A DNA stretch of 63,741 nt from Nostoc sp. UCD121 (lineage in GTDB: Bacteria; Cyanobacteriota; Cyanobacteriia; Cyanobacteriales; Nostocaceae): assembly GCF_014222285.1 (NCBI RefSeq), contig NZ_JACKZS010000019.1, positions 1 through 63,741 on the forward strand, in the 5' to 3' direction. The translations under genes and the position numbers were made by a program. Below are positions 19,220-28,730 of the stretch, piece by piece (positions within the stretch are counted from its first letter, which is position 1; each line of letters begins with the position of its first letter). A model generated the notes under the pieces. The model saw only the letters and a list, made by a program, of their open reading frames with translations, ran no database searches and was not told the DNA's origin.

Positions 19220-20029
19220 ATGAAATCATTTATTCGCTTAGGCGCAACATTGGGTATAGCTGGCAGTGTATTTTTAGCGGGACTTTCAGGAATAGGCAAT
19301 CTACCGGGAATAGGCAATCTAGAGGCGGTAGCGTTGCCACAAGATCAGATAGTGAAAAAGCTTCAAGAAGTACCTGTATTCACCCTTACTAATCCTAAAG
19401 GCGAATTCGTAGTTCTTTCGAGGAAAAACAACGCGTCCAAGCCGATCTCACAAGTAGGATTTTTTATTAGCAAGCAAGATGCTCAAAAATTCCTTGATAA
19501 TCGGCTCAAAAAAGAAAATCCCCAATTGGCAAGCACTTTACAGGTGAGACCTTTATCCCTGGCAGACTACTATAAAATAGTCCAAGAAAGCAAAAAGAAA
19601 TCAGACTCTGTAATTTATACTTTAGTCCCGACGCAAGCACAGGTAGCTTCAGCAACCAGTATGCTGAATCAAAATGGTAAAAAAGGGGAGCAATTCAATG
19701 GGATTCCCTTATTTGTACCCAAATTTAAGAAAGATAATAGCTATTTGACCATTCCCCTGGCAAAAGGCAACGAGCGATTCATCCCATTCTTCTTTGAAAA
19801 AGAGCAAGCAGTGGCTCTGTTAGACCAATTCAAAAAAGCCGTGCCCAAGGAAGCAGAGAACACTGAAATTCAGGTAGTAGATTTGTACGGTGTTATGGAG
19901 GCTCTCAATAGCAGCAGCGACCCTAGTATCAATAAAATTGTTCTGTATCCATCACGGGAGTCCATCAATTTTATTCGCTCACTTGCGCCGAATCAATCGC
20001 CTGCTGCTGCGCCCGCTCCGAAAAAATAA
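19220..20029 (+). CDS. Tic22-like exported protein
   Basis: A 269-residue member of the Tic22 family. The ATG at 19220 has GAGGAG six bases upstream and starts a proper signal peptide (MKSFIRLGATLGIAG, hydrophobic core, cut near EAVA). The mature part has the family pattern: repeats built as VPVFTLTNPKGEFVV and IPLFVPKF with FFEKEQAVALLDQFKKA. In Anabaena the cyanobacterial Tic22 is a periplasmic factor needed for outer membrane biogenesis; plastid Tic22 is a translocon part. The signal peptide holds a direct repeat of GIGNL units. The C-terminus is Ala/Pro-rich. Confidence 0.88.
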   Translation: MKSFIRLGATLGIAGSVFLAGLSGIGNLPGIGNLEAVALPQDQIVKKLQEVPVFTLTNPKGEFVVLSRKNNASKPISQVGFFISKQDAQKFLDNRLKKENPQLASTLQVRPLSLADYYKIVQESKKKSDSVIYTLVPTQAQVASATSMLNQNGKKGEQFNGIPLFVPKFKKDNSYLTIPLAKGNERFIPFFFEKEQAVALLDQFKKAVPKEAENTEIQVVDLYGVMEALNSSSDPSINKIVLYPSRESINFIRSLAPNQSPAAAPAPKK

Positions 20030-20054
20030 CGGTTATGCACTCCAAGGTTGAGGC

Positions 20055-20945
20055 ATGGGGGAGAAGCATCTGATAGTTTCTGGTTTACAACTTTGGCAGT
20101 GGCGAAATGCAGCCCTTGAAGCAGCGATCGCCACTGATGTCCCAATAATCGAGGTAGATTGGCTACTCTTAGAAGTTGCTGGGTTAGACCGCTTGGCACT
20201 GCGTTTGGAGTCTTTTAAAAACTGGCCGCAAATTCAGCTGCAATTACCTCTAGAAAAGTTAGACCAGCTATGGCAGAGGCGATTAAACGATCGCTTACCA
20301 GTGCAGTATATTGCCGGAGTGACACCTTGGCGTAACTTTCAAATCTCGGTGTCAAGTGCCGTTTTGATTCCCAGACCAGAGACAGAGAGCTTAATTGATT
20401 TAGCTTTAGCAGCAGCTAGCGGTGTCTCAGGACATTGGGCAGATTTAGGTACTGGGAGTGGAGCGATCGCCATCGGATTAGCAGATGTCTTGCCAAAAGC
20501 AACAATTCATGCTGTTGATTATAGTTTAGAAGCTCTAGCGATCGCCCGAACCAACGCTGCTAATTTGGGTTTTGTTGACCGGATTAAATTTTATCAAGGT
20601 TCTTGGTGGGAGCCACTAGCATTTCTCAAAGGTCAGTTTAGTGGTATGGTGTCGAATCCTCCTTACATACCCACCAGCACTTTACCTACACTGCAACCAG
20701 AAGTAGTTAACCATGAACCACATCTAGCTTTAGATGGTGGCGGTGATGGCTTAGATTGCATTCGCCATTTGATAGAAATTTCTCCCAGTTATTTACAATC
20801 TGGCGGTGTCTGGTTAATTGAAATGATGGCAGGACAGGCGGATGCAGTGCGAGAACTTTTGCAAAATCAAGGTAGCTATTGTAAGATTCAAATTCACGCT
20901 GATTTAGCTGGAATTGAACGCTTTGCCCTTGCCTATAAAAGTTAG
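20055..20945 (+). CDS. prmC: Release factor N5-glutamine methyltransferase
   Basis: Methylates the GGQ glutamine of peptide chain release factors 1 and 2 with S-adenosylmethionine. The 296-residue protein has an N-terminal helical substrate-binding part (1-95), the SAM motif WADLGTGSGAIAIGLA, and the catalytic NPPY motif (VSNPPYIPTS). The IPRPETESLI block is typical of PrmC. It lies 25 bases past the Tic22-like gene and 79 bases before the threonylcarbamoyl-AMP synthase, an order seen in many bacteria. Confidence 0.95.
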   Translation: MGEKHLIVSGLQLWQWRNAALEAAIATDVPIIEVDWLLLEVAGLDRLALRLESFKNWPQIQLQLPLEKLDQLWQRRLNDRLPVQYIAGVTPWRNFQISVSSAVLIPRPETESLIDLALAAASGVSGHWADLGTGSGAIAIGLADVLPKATIHAVDYSLEALAIARTNAANLGFVDRIKFYQGSWWEPLAFLKGQFSGMVSNPPYIPTSTLPTLQPEVVNHEPHLALDGGGDGLDCIRHLIEISPSYLQSGGVWLIEMMAGQADAVRELLQNQGSYCKIQIHADLAGIERFALAYKS

Positions 20946-21010
20946 GAAATAGGGTATGGGGTATGGAGCATGGGGCATAGCGCATAGGTAAAATGCTCCA
21001 TGCTCTATAT
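20946..21010. repeat. Heptamer-type tandem repeat (GGGTATGG/GGAGCATGG units)
   Basis: Degenerate copies of a GGGTATG-like heptamer and their partial reverse complement (ATGCTCCATGCTC) lie between prmC and the next gene. Confidence 0.6.
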
Positions 21011-21024
21011 CTGTACCCATAAAA

Positions 21025-21627
21025 ATGACACAAGTTTCTTTAACAAATCTAATAGCTGGCGCACAGGCTGGTCTTTTGGTAAGCTTTCCTACTGATACTG
21101 TTCCTGCACTTGCGGCGATACCAGAAAAAGCCGGGTTAATTTTTGCGGCGAAGCAACGCAGTCAAGATAAACCTTTGATTTTGATGGCTGCTAGTGCTGA
21201 AGATTTGTGGCTCTATGTTAAAGGTAGTGAAAACGAGTATAAAGTTTGGCAAGAACTAGTTGAGAAACATTGGCCAGGAGGGCTGACATTAGTTTTGCCA
21301 GCAAGTGAACGATTGCCAAAAGTCATGAACCCTGTTGATCCAACGACAATTGGTATTCGAGTCCCAAACAGTGCGATCGCTCGAACTATTTTGGCGCAAA
21401 CAGGCCCCCTTGCTACAACTAGCGCTAATTTTTCTGGTCAGCCACCTTTGCAAACGATGGCAGAAATTGAGACTCAGTTTCCCCAGGTTTTGACTCTAGC
21501 AACTACAGAATGTCAGGGTGAAACAGCAGCAATGGGCATACCTTCCACCGTTGCTAAATGGACAGGCATAAATTGGCAGATTTTACGACAAGGTGCGATA
21601 AAGTTAGATTTTTCGAGTGATAAATAG
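21025..21627 (+). CDS. L-threonylcarbamoyladenylate synthase (Sua5/YrdC family)
   Basis: Makes threonylcarbamoyl-AMP from threonine, bicarbonate and ATP, the donor used by TsaD for tRNA t6A. The 200-residue protein is a single YrdC domain: FPTDTVPALAAIPE, the KQRSQDKPLILM substrate motif, HWPGGLTLVLPA, and the late TTSANFSGQPP. It lacks the extra C-terminal Sua5 domain, so it is of the short TsaC type. It follows prmC. Confidence 0.93.
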   Translation: MTQVSLTNLIAGAQAGLLVSFPTDTVPALAAIPEKAGLIFAAKQRSQDKPLILMAASAEDLWLYVKGSENEYKVWQELVEKHWPGGLTLVLPASERLPKVMNPVDPTTIGIRVPNSAIARTILAQTGPLATTSANFSGQPPLQTMAEIETQFPQVLTLATTECQGETAAMGIPSTVAKWTGINWQILRQGAIKLDFSSDK

Positions 21628-21731
21628 ATACAGGTAGTTATAATGTTGTTTTCCTGATTTTCACAACAGAGAAATCTGGAACTTTAGTTTGCGCTGTTGT
21701 GGTCAATTAACAAGTTAATAATTGCCAAATT

Positions 21732-22670
21732 ATGAATTGGAACAACTGGATATATCTAGGAGCAGGACTTGCACTAGGTATGGTTTTCGATCGGTTATTT
21801 GTGCGATGGTTACGCCCGCCGCAGGCATCAGCAAATTTTTCATCTAGCTCATCCCTAATAGCGCCATTAGATCAAGAGGAGATGCCACCGATATCACAAC
21901 AGCTACAGCAAACGCAGCTGGCATACTTTATGGCAAGGGAAATGAGCCAGTTTAAAGCTGGTTTTTTGGCACGAACTACCCATGAATTGCGATCGCCTCT
22001 CAATGGTTTGATTGGCTTGCATCAATTAATTTTGTCAGATTTATGTGAAGATCCGGCTGAAGAACGAGAATTTATTGGCCAAGCTCACGAACGAACGCTG
22101 AAGCTACTCAAGCTGATAGATGAAATTCTCACCGTTGCGAGAACGGAACACGGTACTAATAAATTAGATATTCAGCCCCTACCATTAGCGCAAATTTTGG
22201 AAGAAATTCATAAATTAACTTATATGCTAGCGGCTAATCGCAATTTTCCCTTGCAATTGTTACCCGCCGATCCAGAAATTTATGTTTTAGCAGATTATCT
22301 CTGGCTCCGCCAAATATTGATCAGTTTAATAGACACTGCCATTACTCAAATGGAGGAAGGCAGTATTTGTATTTCTAGCAATATCTTACCTACAAATAAT
22401 TTTGTAACCATTTGGCTGGATGTTCCAACTCATGCTATATCCTTGAGCGAGCCGATTGATTTGCTCAAATCTGATGGGCAGCAGATCCAAATTGATCAAA
22501 AGGCTGCTCTTTCCCCAGGAATGAGACTATTAATCAATCAGACTTTAATGGAAGTTATGGGAGGAAAGTTAGAAATTTTGCCTTCGACCATTGCCAAGGA
22601 AGCACATGAGGAGATTACCAGACTACAAATTTCTATCCCCCTAGTGATTCCTGAAGCTGAACTTCTGTAG
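21732..22670 (+). CDS. Sensor histidine kinase-like protein with a degenerate ATPase domain
   Basis: A 312-residue membrane-anchored protein: one hydrophobic stretch near the N-terminus (about 6-20), then a clear dimerisation/phosphoacceptor domain with His84 in ARTTHELRSPLNGL. The region that should be the HATPase domain (about 180-305) keeps the outline (LWLRQILISLIDTAITQ) but the N-box Asn is absent and no DxGxG or GxG loops are seen. It may therefore accept phosphate or form heterodimers but not phosphorylate itself. Its last 38 bases overlap the convergent acetyltransferase gene. Confidence 0.78.
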   Translation: MNWNNWIYLGAGLALGMVFDRLFVRWLRPPQASANFSSSSSLIAPLDQEEMPPISQQLQQTQLAYFMAREMSQFKAGFLARTTHELRSPLNGLIGLHQLILSDLCEDPAEEREFIGQAHERTLKLLKLIDEILTVARTEHGTNKLDIQPLPLAQILEEIHKLTYMLAANRNFPLQLLPADPEIYVLADYLWLRQILISLIDTAITQMEEGSICISSNILPTNNFVTIWLDVPTHAISLSEPIDLLKSDGQQIQIDQKAALSPGMRLLINQTLMEVMGGKLEILPSTIAKEAHEEITRLQISIPLVIPEAELL

Positions 22671-23103
22671 CCTGAACGAAAGCAAGATTAGCTAGATTGT
22701 GTAACACCATCGTAGTGGTGGTGTTAGGCTGGAAACCAATCTTTTTGTAAAATCCCTGCTGGTGAGTAGTCATCAGGTAAACGCGCTCAACCCGTCTCAT
22801 GCGGGGATGACTCAAAACAGTTTTCACTAAATTGCTTCCCAACCCACTACTTTGATACTCTGGATGAATGACAACATCCCAAATTGTGGCGCGATATATG
22901 CCATCAGATGTTGCTCTAGCAAAGCCAATGAGTCGATCGCGATCGCAGATAGAAATCACTGGTTCACTATTGGCAATGGCTATACCTAAATCTTCAATAC
23001 TGCGTCCCTTTGCCCAGAAAGCTGAAACATTTAACAGTTCTTGAAGTTGGTAAAGGTCAATTTCAGACTTGCAATCGCTAAATTGAATCTGAGACTCGTT
23101 CAT
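22633..23103 (-). CDS. GNAT family N-acetyltransferase (second copy)
   Basis: A 156-residue acetyltransferase: IWDVVIHPEYQSSGLGSNLV carries the acetyl-CoA loop QSSGLG, and the fold ends with QQGFYKKIGFQPN. It is a shorter relative of the protein at 17721-18269: both have the YxLxEL opening, IGFARATSD and ATIWDVV. The C-terminal 38 bases overlap, tail to tail, the degenerate kinase gene. Substrate unknown. Confidence 0.88.
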   Translation of the reverse strand: MNESQIQFSDCKSEIDLYQLQELLNVSAFWAKGRSIEDLGIAIANSEPVISICDRDRLIGFARATSDGIYRATIWDVVIHPEYQSSGLGSNLVKTVLSHPRMRRVERVYLMTTHQQGFYKKIGFQPNTTTTMVLHNLANLAFVQATEVQLQESLGG

Positions 23104-23200
23104 TTATGGCATCCACCTTTGGCAGTATCTCTGTATATTTAAGCCATATTTTGCTAAAAATTGCTGTACGTGTATATGTATATGCAACGAGAAAGAAAAA

Positions 23201-23593
23201 TTAATGACAAACCCACTTCCACAGAGGATGGCTTGGCCCCTGCTGACGTATCCGATAAACTTGTTTTTCTAAACGTTGTTTTTCCGGCTTTGGTAGTCCA
23301 AATAAGATATTCCGACTTTGCCAAACCAAAACAGCAGCAGTCATCCCAATACAAAAGGCTAAACCCAAGGTAGACAGTGGATTGTAGAAGAGTCCATATC
23401 GCACTGCTACCCAGGTAAAATATTGTTGCCACAGAGAAATTTCTGTACGTAGACCCCACAAACTAACAGGTGCAATGGTGAGCCACAAAAAAGCGACAAA
23501 CAGCCATCTGCCATATACTGTAAGTTTGTGTAGCCTTTGTACTTGTTGAATAAAGGATGGGTCAGTTATTGACGATTGTTCGGATTTATCCAT
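23201..23593 (-). CDS. Conserved cyanobacterial membrane protein
   Basis: A 130-residue protein from the ATG at 23593; the open frame extends to a TTG at 23644 through a low-complexity TCATC/CTTCC repeat that codes only Ser/Pro and is unlikely to be translated. Two hydrophobic segments are visible (about 30-50, ending WLTIAPVSLWG, and about 74-94, LGLAFCIGMTAAVLVW), with cytoplasmic charged ends. No family function is recognised. Confidence 0.72.
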   Translation of the reverse strand: MDKSEQSSITDPSFIQQVQRLHKLTVYGRWLFVAFLWLTIAPVSLWGLRTEISLWQQYFTWVAVRYGLFYNPLSTLGLAFCIGMTAAVLVWQSRNILFGLPKPEKQRLEKQVYRIRQQGPSHPLWKWVCH

Positions 23594-23782
23594 AGGCTGT
23601 GGGAAGGTGGAAGATGACGAAGATGAGGGGAATGAGGGGGACAAATAGAATAACCTATACTTCTCTACAAGAGGCTGCGCCCTAAGTTATAGCTATAGCT
23701 ATGCCGCAGGCTTTGCGGTTTACCTCGACTTCGCTCGATACAAGTCGTTTAGTACAAGTGCCCAAGACGCAATAACCAATGA

Positions 23783-24766
23783 TTAATTACCAGCAGATGT
23801 ATCAATCGACTCAGCACTGACTACCACGCTTTGACCGTTGCGCTCTCGCCACAAAGTTAGAAGAGTACTGGCGATGAAAATACTTGAATAAGCCCCCGCG
23901 GTAAAGCCAATAATTAGAGCTAAAGCAAAGTTTTTCAGAGTTTCGCCGCCAAACAGAAAGATGGCAAACAATGACAGCATTGTAGTAAAGGTCGTGTTGA
24001 TTGACCGTCCTAAAGTTTGGTTAACTGCATCATCCACAATGTCAGCAATCGCTCGGTTAGGATTCGTCTTGAGGGTTTCACGGATGCGATCGTAAATTAC
24101 CACTGTATCGTTAACTGAGAAACCTGTAATTGTCAGTAGAGCAACAATGAACAGGCTATCTACTTCAGTACCAAATACTAAACCAAAAATCGAAAAAATC
24201 CCTGCCGTGATGAATACATCATGTAATAGAGCAACGATCGCAAACACCGCATAATCTAACTGGAACCGGAAGGTCAAATAAACAATGATGCCTGCAAAGG
24301 AAACTATCAGAGCGATTACACCAGAAGTAAATAATTCTTGCCCCAGAGTAGGGCCAACACTATCAAATTGGTTTTTTTGCTCGTCAAAAGTACCGACTTT
24401 TTCGCTTAAGGCATTTTCTAAGTTGCTACGCTGATCGCCAGTCAAATTTTTTGTGCGAATTAATATCCCATTTTCTGCACCAGTGCCTCTGTCAGCGACA
24501 ATTTGGATGCTACTATCACCCAATCCCTGCGCTTTAGCTACTTCCCGGACGACATTGATATCAATTGGCTGGTCGCAGTTACCGAGTTTGGTACAATCGC
24601 GTTCAAACTGCAATCGTGTACCACCGATAAAATCCAAACTGGGACGTAGGGGTGCTTTGATGTTAGGGTTTTGCCAAGAAATCACCATTGAGATGATACC
24701 AGCAAGAATGATGGCACTAGAAATAGTCCACCAAAGCGATCGCGATTTGTTAATACTTAGTTTCAT
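23783..24766 (-). CDS. secF: Protein translocase subunit SecF
   Basis: Membrane part of the SecDF complex, which uses the proton gradient to help finish Sec export. From the ATG at 24766 (GAGGTGG upstream) the protein is 327 residues with six predicted helices, the early [11 protein letters not shown] motif, [19 protein letters not shown] and the end region [12 protein letters not shown]. The start overlaps the secD stop (ATGA), so translation is coupled. A long in-frame extension upstream lies within secD and is rejected. Confidence 0.96.
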   Translation of the reverse strand: MKLSINKSRSLWWTISSAIILAGIISMVISWQNPNIKAPLRPSLDFIGGTRLQFERDCTKLGNCDQPIDINVVREVAKAQGLGDSSIQIVADRGTGAENGILIRTKNLTGDQRSNLENALSEKVGTFDEQKNQFDSVGPTLGQELFTSGVIALIVSFAGIIVYLTFRFQLDYAVFAIVALLHDVFITAGIFSIFGLVFGTEVDSLFIVALLTITGFSVNDTVVIYDRIRETLKTNPNRAIADIVDDAVNQTLGRSINTTFTTMLSLFAIFLFGGETLKNFALALIIGFTAGAYSSIFIASTLLTLWRERNGQSVVVSAESIDTSAGN

Positions 24767-26172
24767 TGAGCCACCTCTGCCTGATTTGTTGGCAGGTTCG
24801 GACAGAAAAGTTCTGGTTTCTTGAGCGCGGGAATTGTATATGCTAAAAACATCAAGGTGCGAGTACAAGTAATTGCTGTAAACATACTCACTGCTACGCC
24901 TAACGCTAACGTTAGGGCAAAGCCTTTCACCAAACCAGCCCCTAGCCAGAATAGTGCAGCACAAGCAATGACAGTAGTCACATTGCCGTCTAAAATACTC
25001 GAAAAGGCGCGGTAAAAGCCAGATTCTATAGAACGATACAGGCTTTTGCCTGCTTGCAATTCTTCCCGCGTCCGTTCAAAAATTAACACATTTGCATCAA
25101 CCGCCATCCCAATACTGAGAATAAAACCAGCAATTCCTGGCAAGGTTAGGGTGACACCCAACAAAGCAAAGGTAGCCCAGGTTAGCAGGGCGTAGATCAA
25201 AAGTGCGATATCGGCAATCAGCCCTGGTAATCTATAGTACACTACCATAAATATTAATACTAAAGTCAGACCACCTATACCAGCGTAGATACTGCTAGTA
25301 ATACTGTCTTTACCCAAGGTTGCCCCAACAGTGCGAATTTCAGCAATTTCTACTGGTACGGGTAATGCGCCACCACGTAACTGTACACCCAAGTCATTAG
25401 CTTCTTGTGCGGTAAATCTTCCTGTAATTACGGCAGAGCCACCAGCAATACCTGCGGCGGCAAATTCTATACCCACAGTAGGAGCGCTAATTAGTTCATT
25501 GTCTAGAAAAACACCAATACTCCGCCCAGTACCAGCGAGATTTTTGGTCAAATTGGCAAACAGTTCACCACCCTTTTGGTCGAAGCGAATGGTAACGTGC
25601 CAATTGTTACCTTGAGTGGGTTCACCATAAGCATCCTTGAGGTATTTGCCACTTAGTGGTGGATTAGTGCTTTCAAACAATTCTGCGATCGCTTGATTAC
25701 TTTTTTGTAAATCTTCTTGATTCTTAGCTATTGCTGCTTTGTCAGTACTCTTTCTCAACTCTTCTTGCTTGACTTTCAATTCGGCTCTAGATGTTTGGAA
25801 AGCACGCAGTGGGATTTCTGTATTTGGCTTTTGGGTACGAAATTCTAACTGCGCCGTCCCCCCTAGCACCCGTTCAGCTTGCTCTGGATTATTTACCCCT
25901 GGCAATTGTACCAATATTTTATCTGTGCCGACTGTTTGGATTACTGGCTCAGAAACACCCAAACCATTAATCCGGCCTTCGACAACTTTCTTCACACCTT
26001 CCAATTCTCGTTCGGTGATTTTGGGAATTTCTGCTGATGGTTTCACCTGAATTGTTAGCTGTGAACCTCCCCGCAAGTCCAGTCCCAGGGGTATCGGAAT
26101 TGTCGCAATCACCGTAATCGCGGCAATTATCAGGACTAAAATCAAAATTAATAGCGATCGCTGTCTTTGCAT
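24763..26172 (-). CDS. secD: Protein translocase subunit SecD
   Basis: Partner of SecF in the export motor. The 469-residue protein has a first membrane helix, the [12 protein letters not shown] motif after it, a large periplasmic P1 domain (about 55-290), and five further helices with [25 protein letters not shown], the proton-path signature. A TTG seven codons upstream (26193) is possible but the ATG at 26172 is preferred. Two genes downstream of pdhB; separated from it by tandem repeats. Confidence 0.95.
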   Translation of the reverse strand: MQRQRSLLILILVLIIAAITVIATIPIPLGLDLRGGSQLTIQVKPSAEIPKITERELEGVKKVVEGRINGLGVSEPVIQTVGTDKILVQLPGVNNPEQAERVLGGTAQLEFRTQKPNTEIPLRAFQTSRAELKVKQEELRKSTDKAAIAKNQEDLQKSNQAIAELFESTNPPLSGKYLKDAYGEPTQGNNWHVTIRFDQKGGELFANLTKNLAGTGRSIGVFLDNELISAPTVGIEFAAAGIAGGSAVITGRFTAQEANDLGVQLRGGALPVPVEIAEIRTVGATLGKDSITSSIYAGIGGLTLVLIFMVVYYRLPGLIADIALLIYALLTWATFALLGVTLTLPGIAGFILSIGMAVDANVLIFERTREELQAGKSLYRSIESGFYRAFSSILDGNVTTVIACAALFWLGAGLVKGFALTLALGVAVSMFTAITCTRTLMFLAYTIPALKKPELFCPNLPTNQAEVAQ

Positions 26173-26222
26173 ACCATAACTCGCAACTGACAAAGGCTAT
26201 AATAGCGTTCTTTTGAGGAGTT

Positions 26223-26347
26223 AGGGCATTGGGCATTGGGCATTGGGAATTGGGAATTGGGAATTGGGAATGGGAATTATTATTCTTCTCCTGTCCCTTT
26301 GGCTCTTATATCCCAGTCCCCAGTCCCCAGTCCCCAGTCCCCAGTCC
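26223..26347. repeat. Two heptameric tandem arrays (GGGCATT/GGGAATT and CCCAGTC)
   Basis: GGGCATT and GGGAATT units fill 26223-26277; five CCCAGTC copies fill 26312-26347, up to the pdhB stop. They occupy nearly all of the secD-pdhB gap. Confidence 0.9.
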
Positions 26348-27331
26348 TTAGACTCGCAACGCCACCATTTTTTCCACAGCTTCTACGATTTGTTCTGGTT
26401 GGATGATTGTTAGTCGTTCCAGATTGCCGTTGTAAGGTGTGGGGATATCTTGAGAAGAAAGCCGCAGTACTGGCGCATCTAATTCATCAAATAAGCGATC
26501 GTTTATTGAAGCGATGACTTCTGCTCCAATACCCGCAGTTCGCATCGATTCTTCCACAACAATCACTTTATGGGTTTTACGTACTGATGCACCAATTGTA
26601 TCAAAATCTAATGGTTTGAGGGATATTAAATCAATAACTTCTGGATCGTAACCTTGTTTTTCAAGTGTTTTTACTGCTTGCAGCACATGATGCCGCATCC
26701 GAGAATAAGTGATAATTGTGACATCCTTTCCTTGGCGCACAACTTCGGCTTTATCTAAGGGTAGTAAATATTCTTCTTCTGGTAAATCTTCTTTCAAGTT
26801 GTAAAGCAAAACGTGTTCAAAGAACAACACGGGATTATCATCGCGGATAGCTGATTTTAGTAGTCCTTTGGCGTTTCTTGGTGTCGAGCAGGCAACAATC
26901 TTCAAGCCTGGCACAGCTTGGAAGTAAGTTTCTAATCGTTGGGAATGTTCTGCACCTAGCTGCCTTCCCACACCACCAGGGCCGCGAATTACCATCGGAA
27001 TTTTAAAGTTACCGCCGGAAGTATAGCGCAGCATCCCAGCGTTATTGGATATTTGGTTGAAGGCGAGCAATAAAAAGCCCATATTCATGCCTTCGATGAT
27101 GGGACGCAACCCTGTCATGGCTGCCCCTACTGCCATACCAGTGAAGCTATTTTCGGCAATGGGGGTGTCTAGAATGCGGAGTTCGCCATATTTTTGGTAC
27201 AGGTCTTTGGTAACTTTGTAGGAGCCGCCGTAGTGTCCTACGTCTTCACCGAGAACGAATACGCTGGAGTCACGGGCCATTTCTTCATCAATGGCTTCCC
27301 GTAAGGCGTTGAAAAATAGTGTTTCTGCCAT
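26348..27331 (-). CDS. pdhB: Pyruvate dehydrogenase E1 component, beta subunit
   Basis: With the alpha subunit (not in this window) and thiamine diphosphate, decarboxylates pyruvate for acetyl-CoA. The 327-residue protein opens [18 protein letters not shown] and has the family blocks [31 protein letters not shown], and [12 protein letters not shown], and the C-terminal transketolase domain with [13 protein letters not shown]. Length and motifs are complete. It lies upstream of secD on the same strand. Confidence 0.96.
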   Translation of the reverse strand: MAETLFFNALREAIDEEMARDSSVFVLGEDVGHYGGSYKVTKDLYQKYGELRILDTPIAENSFTGMAVGAAMTGLRPIIEGMNMGFLLLAFNQISNNAGMLRYTSGGNFKIPMVIRGPGGVGRQLGAEHSQRLETYFQAVPGLKIVACSTPRNAKGLLKSAIRDDNPVLFFEHVLLYNLKEDLPEEEYLLPLDKAEVVRQGKDVTIITYSRMRHHVLQAVKTLEKQGYDPEVIDLISLKPLDFDTIGASVRKTHKVIVVEESMRTAGIGAEVIASINDRLFDELDAPVLRLSSQDIPTPYNGNLERLTIIQPEQIVEAVEKMVALRV

Positions 27332-27673
27332 TTAGACCTTTTAGTACGATTATAGTTTTAGAATTTTATCGTGCTGCTGTCGCAAATACGGTTAGCGATC
27401 GCACTAGTTAGAGATTGGGTTTTTTAAACGAACTGCCCCAAACATAGAGCGAGTAATTGCCATAACTATATCAAAGCTATTTAATTTAGATTTTAGATGT
27501 TTTATGAGCTTGATGAGCGATCGCCTCACCCTCTGGCAAACGATAAAATCCTCTATAGATTATGTACTACAGTATTGACAAAATCCGCAAAATGTGCATC
27601 AGACAGCTCCAAGAATCAACCATTTCGTAGGACAGGTAAGATGCGTGTCCTACAAGATTCAAATCACTAAGAA
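27332..27673. other. Intergenic region with a hairpin repeat
   Basis: About 340 bases. At 27627-27634 and 27646-27653 GTAGGACA and TGTCCTAC form a perfect eight-base stem, part of a TAGGACA/TGTCCTA dispersed repeat; there is no U tract. The rest carries no supported gene and includes the pdhB promoter. Confidence 0.5.
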
Positions 27674-28624
27674 TTAATTACCACCAGCCAACTTATCTAA
27701 AAAATCGATTTTTACAGCCAGATTGGTTATATCCTGATTTGTTGCCAAGTTCTTAATTTCAGCATTATTCAGGGCAACAATATAGGGTTGTTCACCAACC
27801 CAGGCAATAAGAGGCCCGCCAGAAGAACCACCTCCAGTAGCGCAATCATGGTAAAGTACTCCTGACTTCTCCCCAACAATGCTACACCCAGCTTCAAAGC
27901 TTGCAGTCCACCCTCTACCAGCAGTCAGGTCTTCATAGCCTTTTTTCTTGGGATTGGGAAAATCGCCAGAGTAGCCAACAAAAGATAACGTTTTCGGGTT
28001 ATTAATGAGAGTCGAAGAACGCAAAGATTTCCAGCCTAAATGACCATACTTCCGACCGAGAGGCTGATTAATTTTGAGAAGTGCCCAGTCGTTTATCTGA
28101 TTTGTGAGCTTGTCATCAGTAAAATCTGTACCGTAAACAACTTGCTCTACTAAAACTTCATCCTGCACAACACCATTAATTACATTTGGCATAAACAGAA
28201 TTTTTTGACTTAATTTATGGGTATCAGGGTCAATAACGCAATGGGCATTTGTCAAAACTATATCATCATCAATTAAAGTTCCTGTGCAATGATAGCTTTT
28301 GGAATCAGTTGTTGTACCCTGGACTCGACCAATAGTTGACCAAGGATATTTTCTGCTAGTCATGGGGATACGGTCATCGATACCGCGAGGTATTCCCCGG
28401 CTGGCTTCATCTGCTTTTTTCGACTGATTGAGGTCAGAAGGTTTAAAAGGCTTTCCATTCGCGGGTAGTTTGAATTGAGATGCTTCTTGAAATTTGCTGA
28501 ATTTTGGTGGTTTAATTTGTTGAGTTTCTGTCTGTGCTTGTGCATGAACTGATACCCAAGCACCCAAAGTTATCGCACCAATAATTCCAGCAAAAAATTG
28601 CTTGTAGATATGCTTATTAGTCAT
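27674..28624 (-). CDS. Exported trypsin-like serine protease
   Basis: A 316-residue precursor with a signal peptide (1-31, cut near VHAQA), a 60-residue Lys/Pro-rich pro-region, then a chymotrypsin-fold domain of the V8/glutamyl endopeptidase sort. The triad is visible: His128 in VLTNAHCV, Asp179 in INDWALLKI, Ser268 in GGGSSGGPLIAW. Cys129 and nearby cysteines could form disulphides. No PDZ domain, so it is not DegP-type. It lies about 100 bases downstream of, and on the same strand as, the exported TPR-CHAT gene. Confidence 0.88.
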   Translation of the reverse strand: MTNKHIYKQFFAGIIGAITLGAWVSVHAQAQTETQQIKPPKFSKFQEASQFKLPANGKPFKPSDLNQSKKADEASRGIPRGIDDRIPMTSRKYPWSTIGRVQGTTTDSKSYHCTGTLIDDDIVLTNAHCVIDPDTHKLSQKILFMPNVINGVVQDEVLVEQVVYGTDFTDDKLTNQINDWALLKINQPLGRKYGHLGWKSLRSSTLINNPKTLSFVGYSGDFPNPKKKGYEDLTAGRGWTASFEAGCSIVGEKSGVLYHDCATGGGSSGGPLIAWVGEQPYIVALNNAEIKNLATNQDITNLAVKIDFLDKLAGGN

Positions 28625-28730
28625 TGATAAAATTCCTTAGTTAATTAATACTTGCAAATTCATCATTAATTACGAATAGCATTAGCGTAACGGTAGGTCG
28701 TTCGCTTTTAGCATCTCGTAGAGAGCGTCA

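Noticed and set aside
24767..24964. Sixty-six-residue N-terminal extension of SecF
   Set aside because: It lies inside secD, has no conserved sequence, and a good ATG with GAGGTGG lies at 24766.
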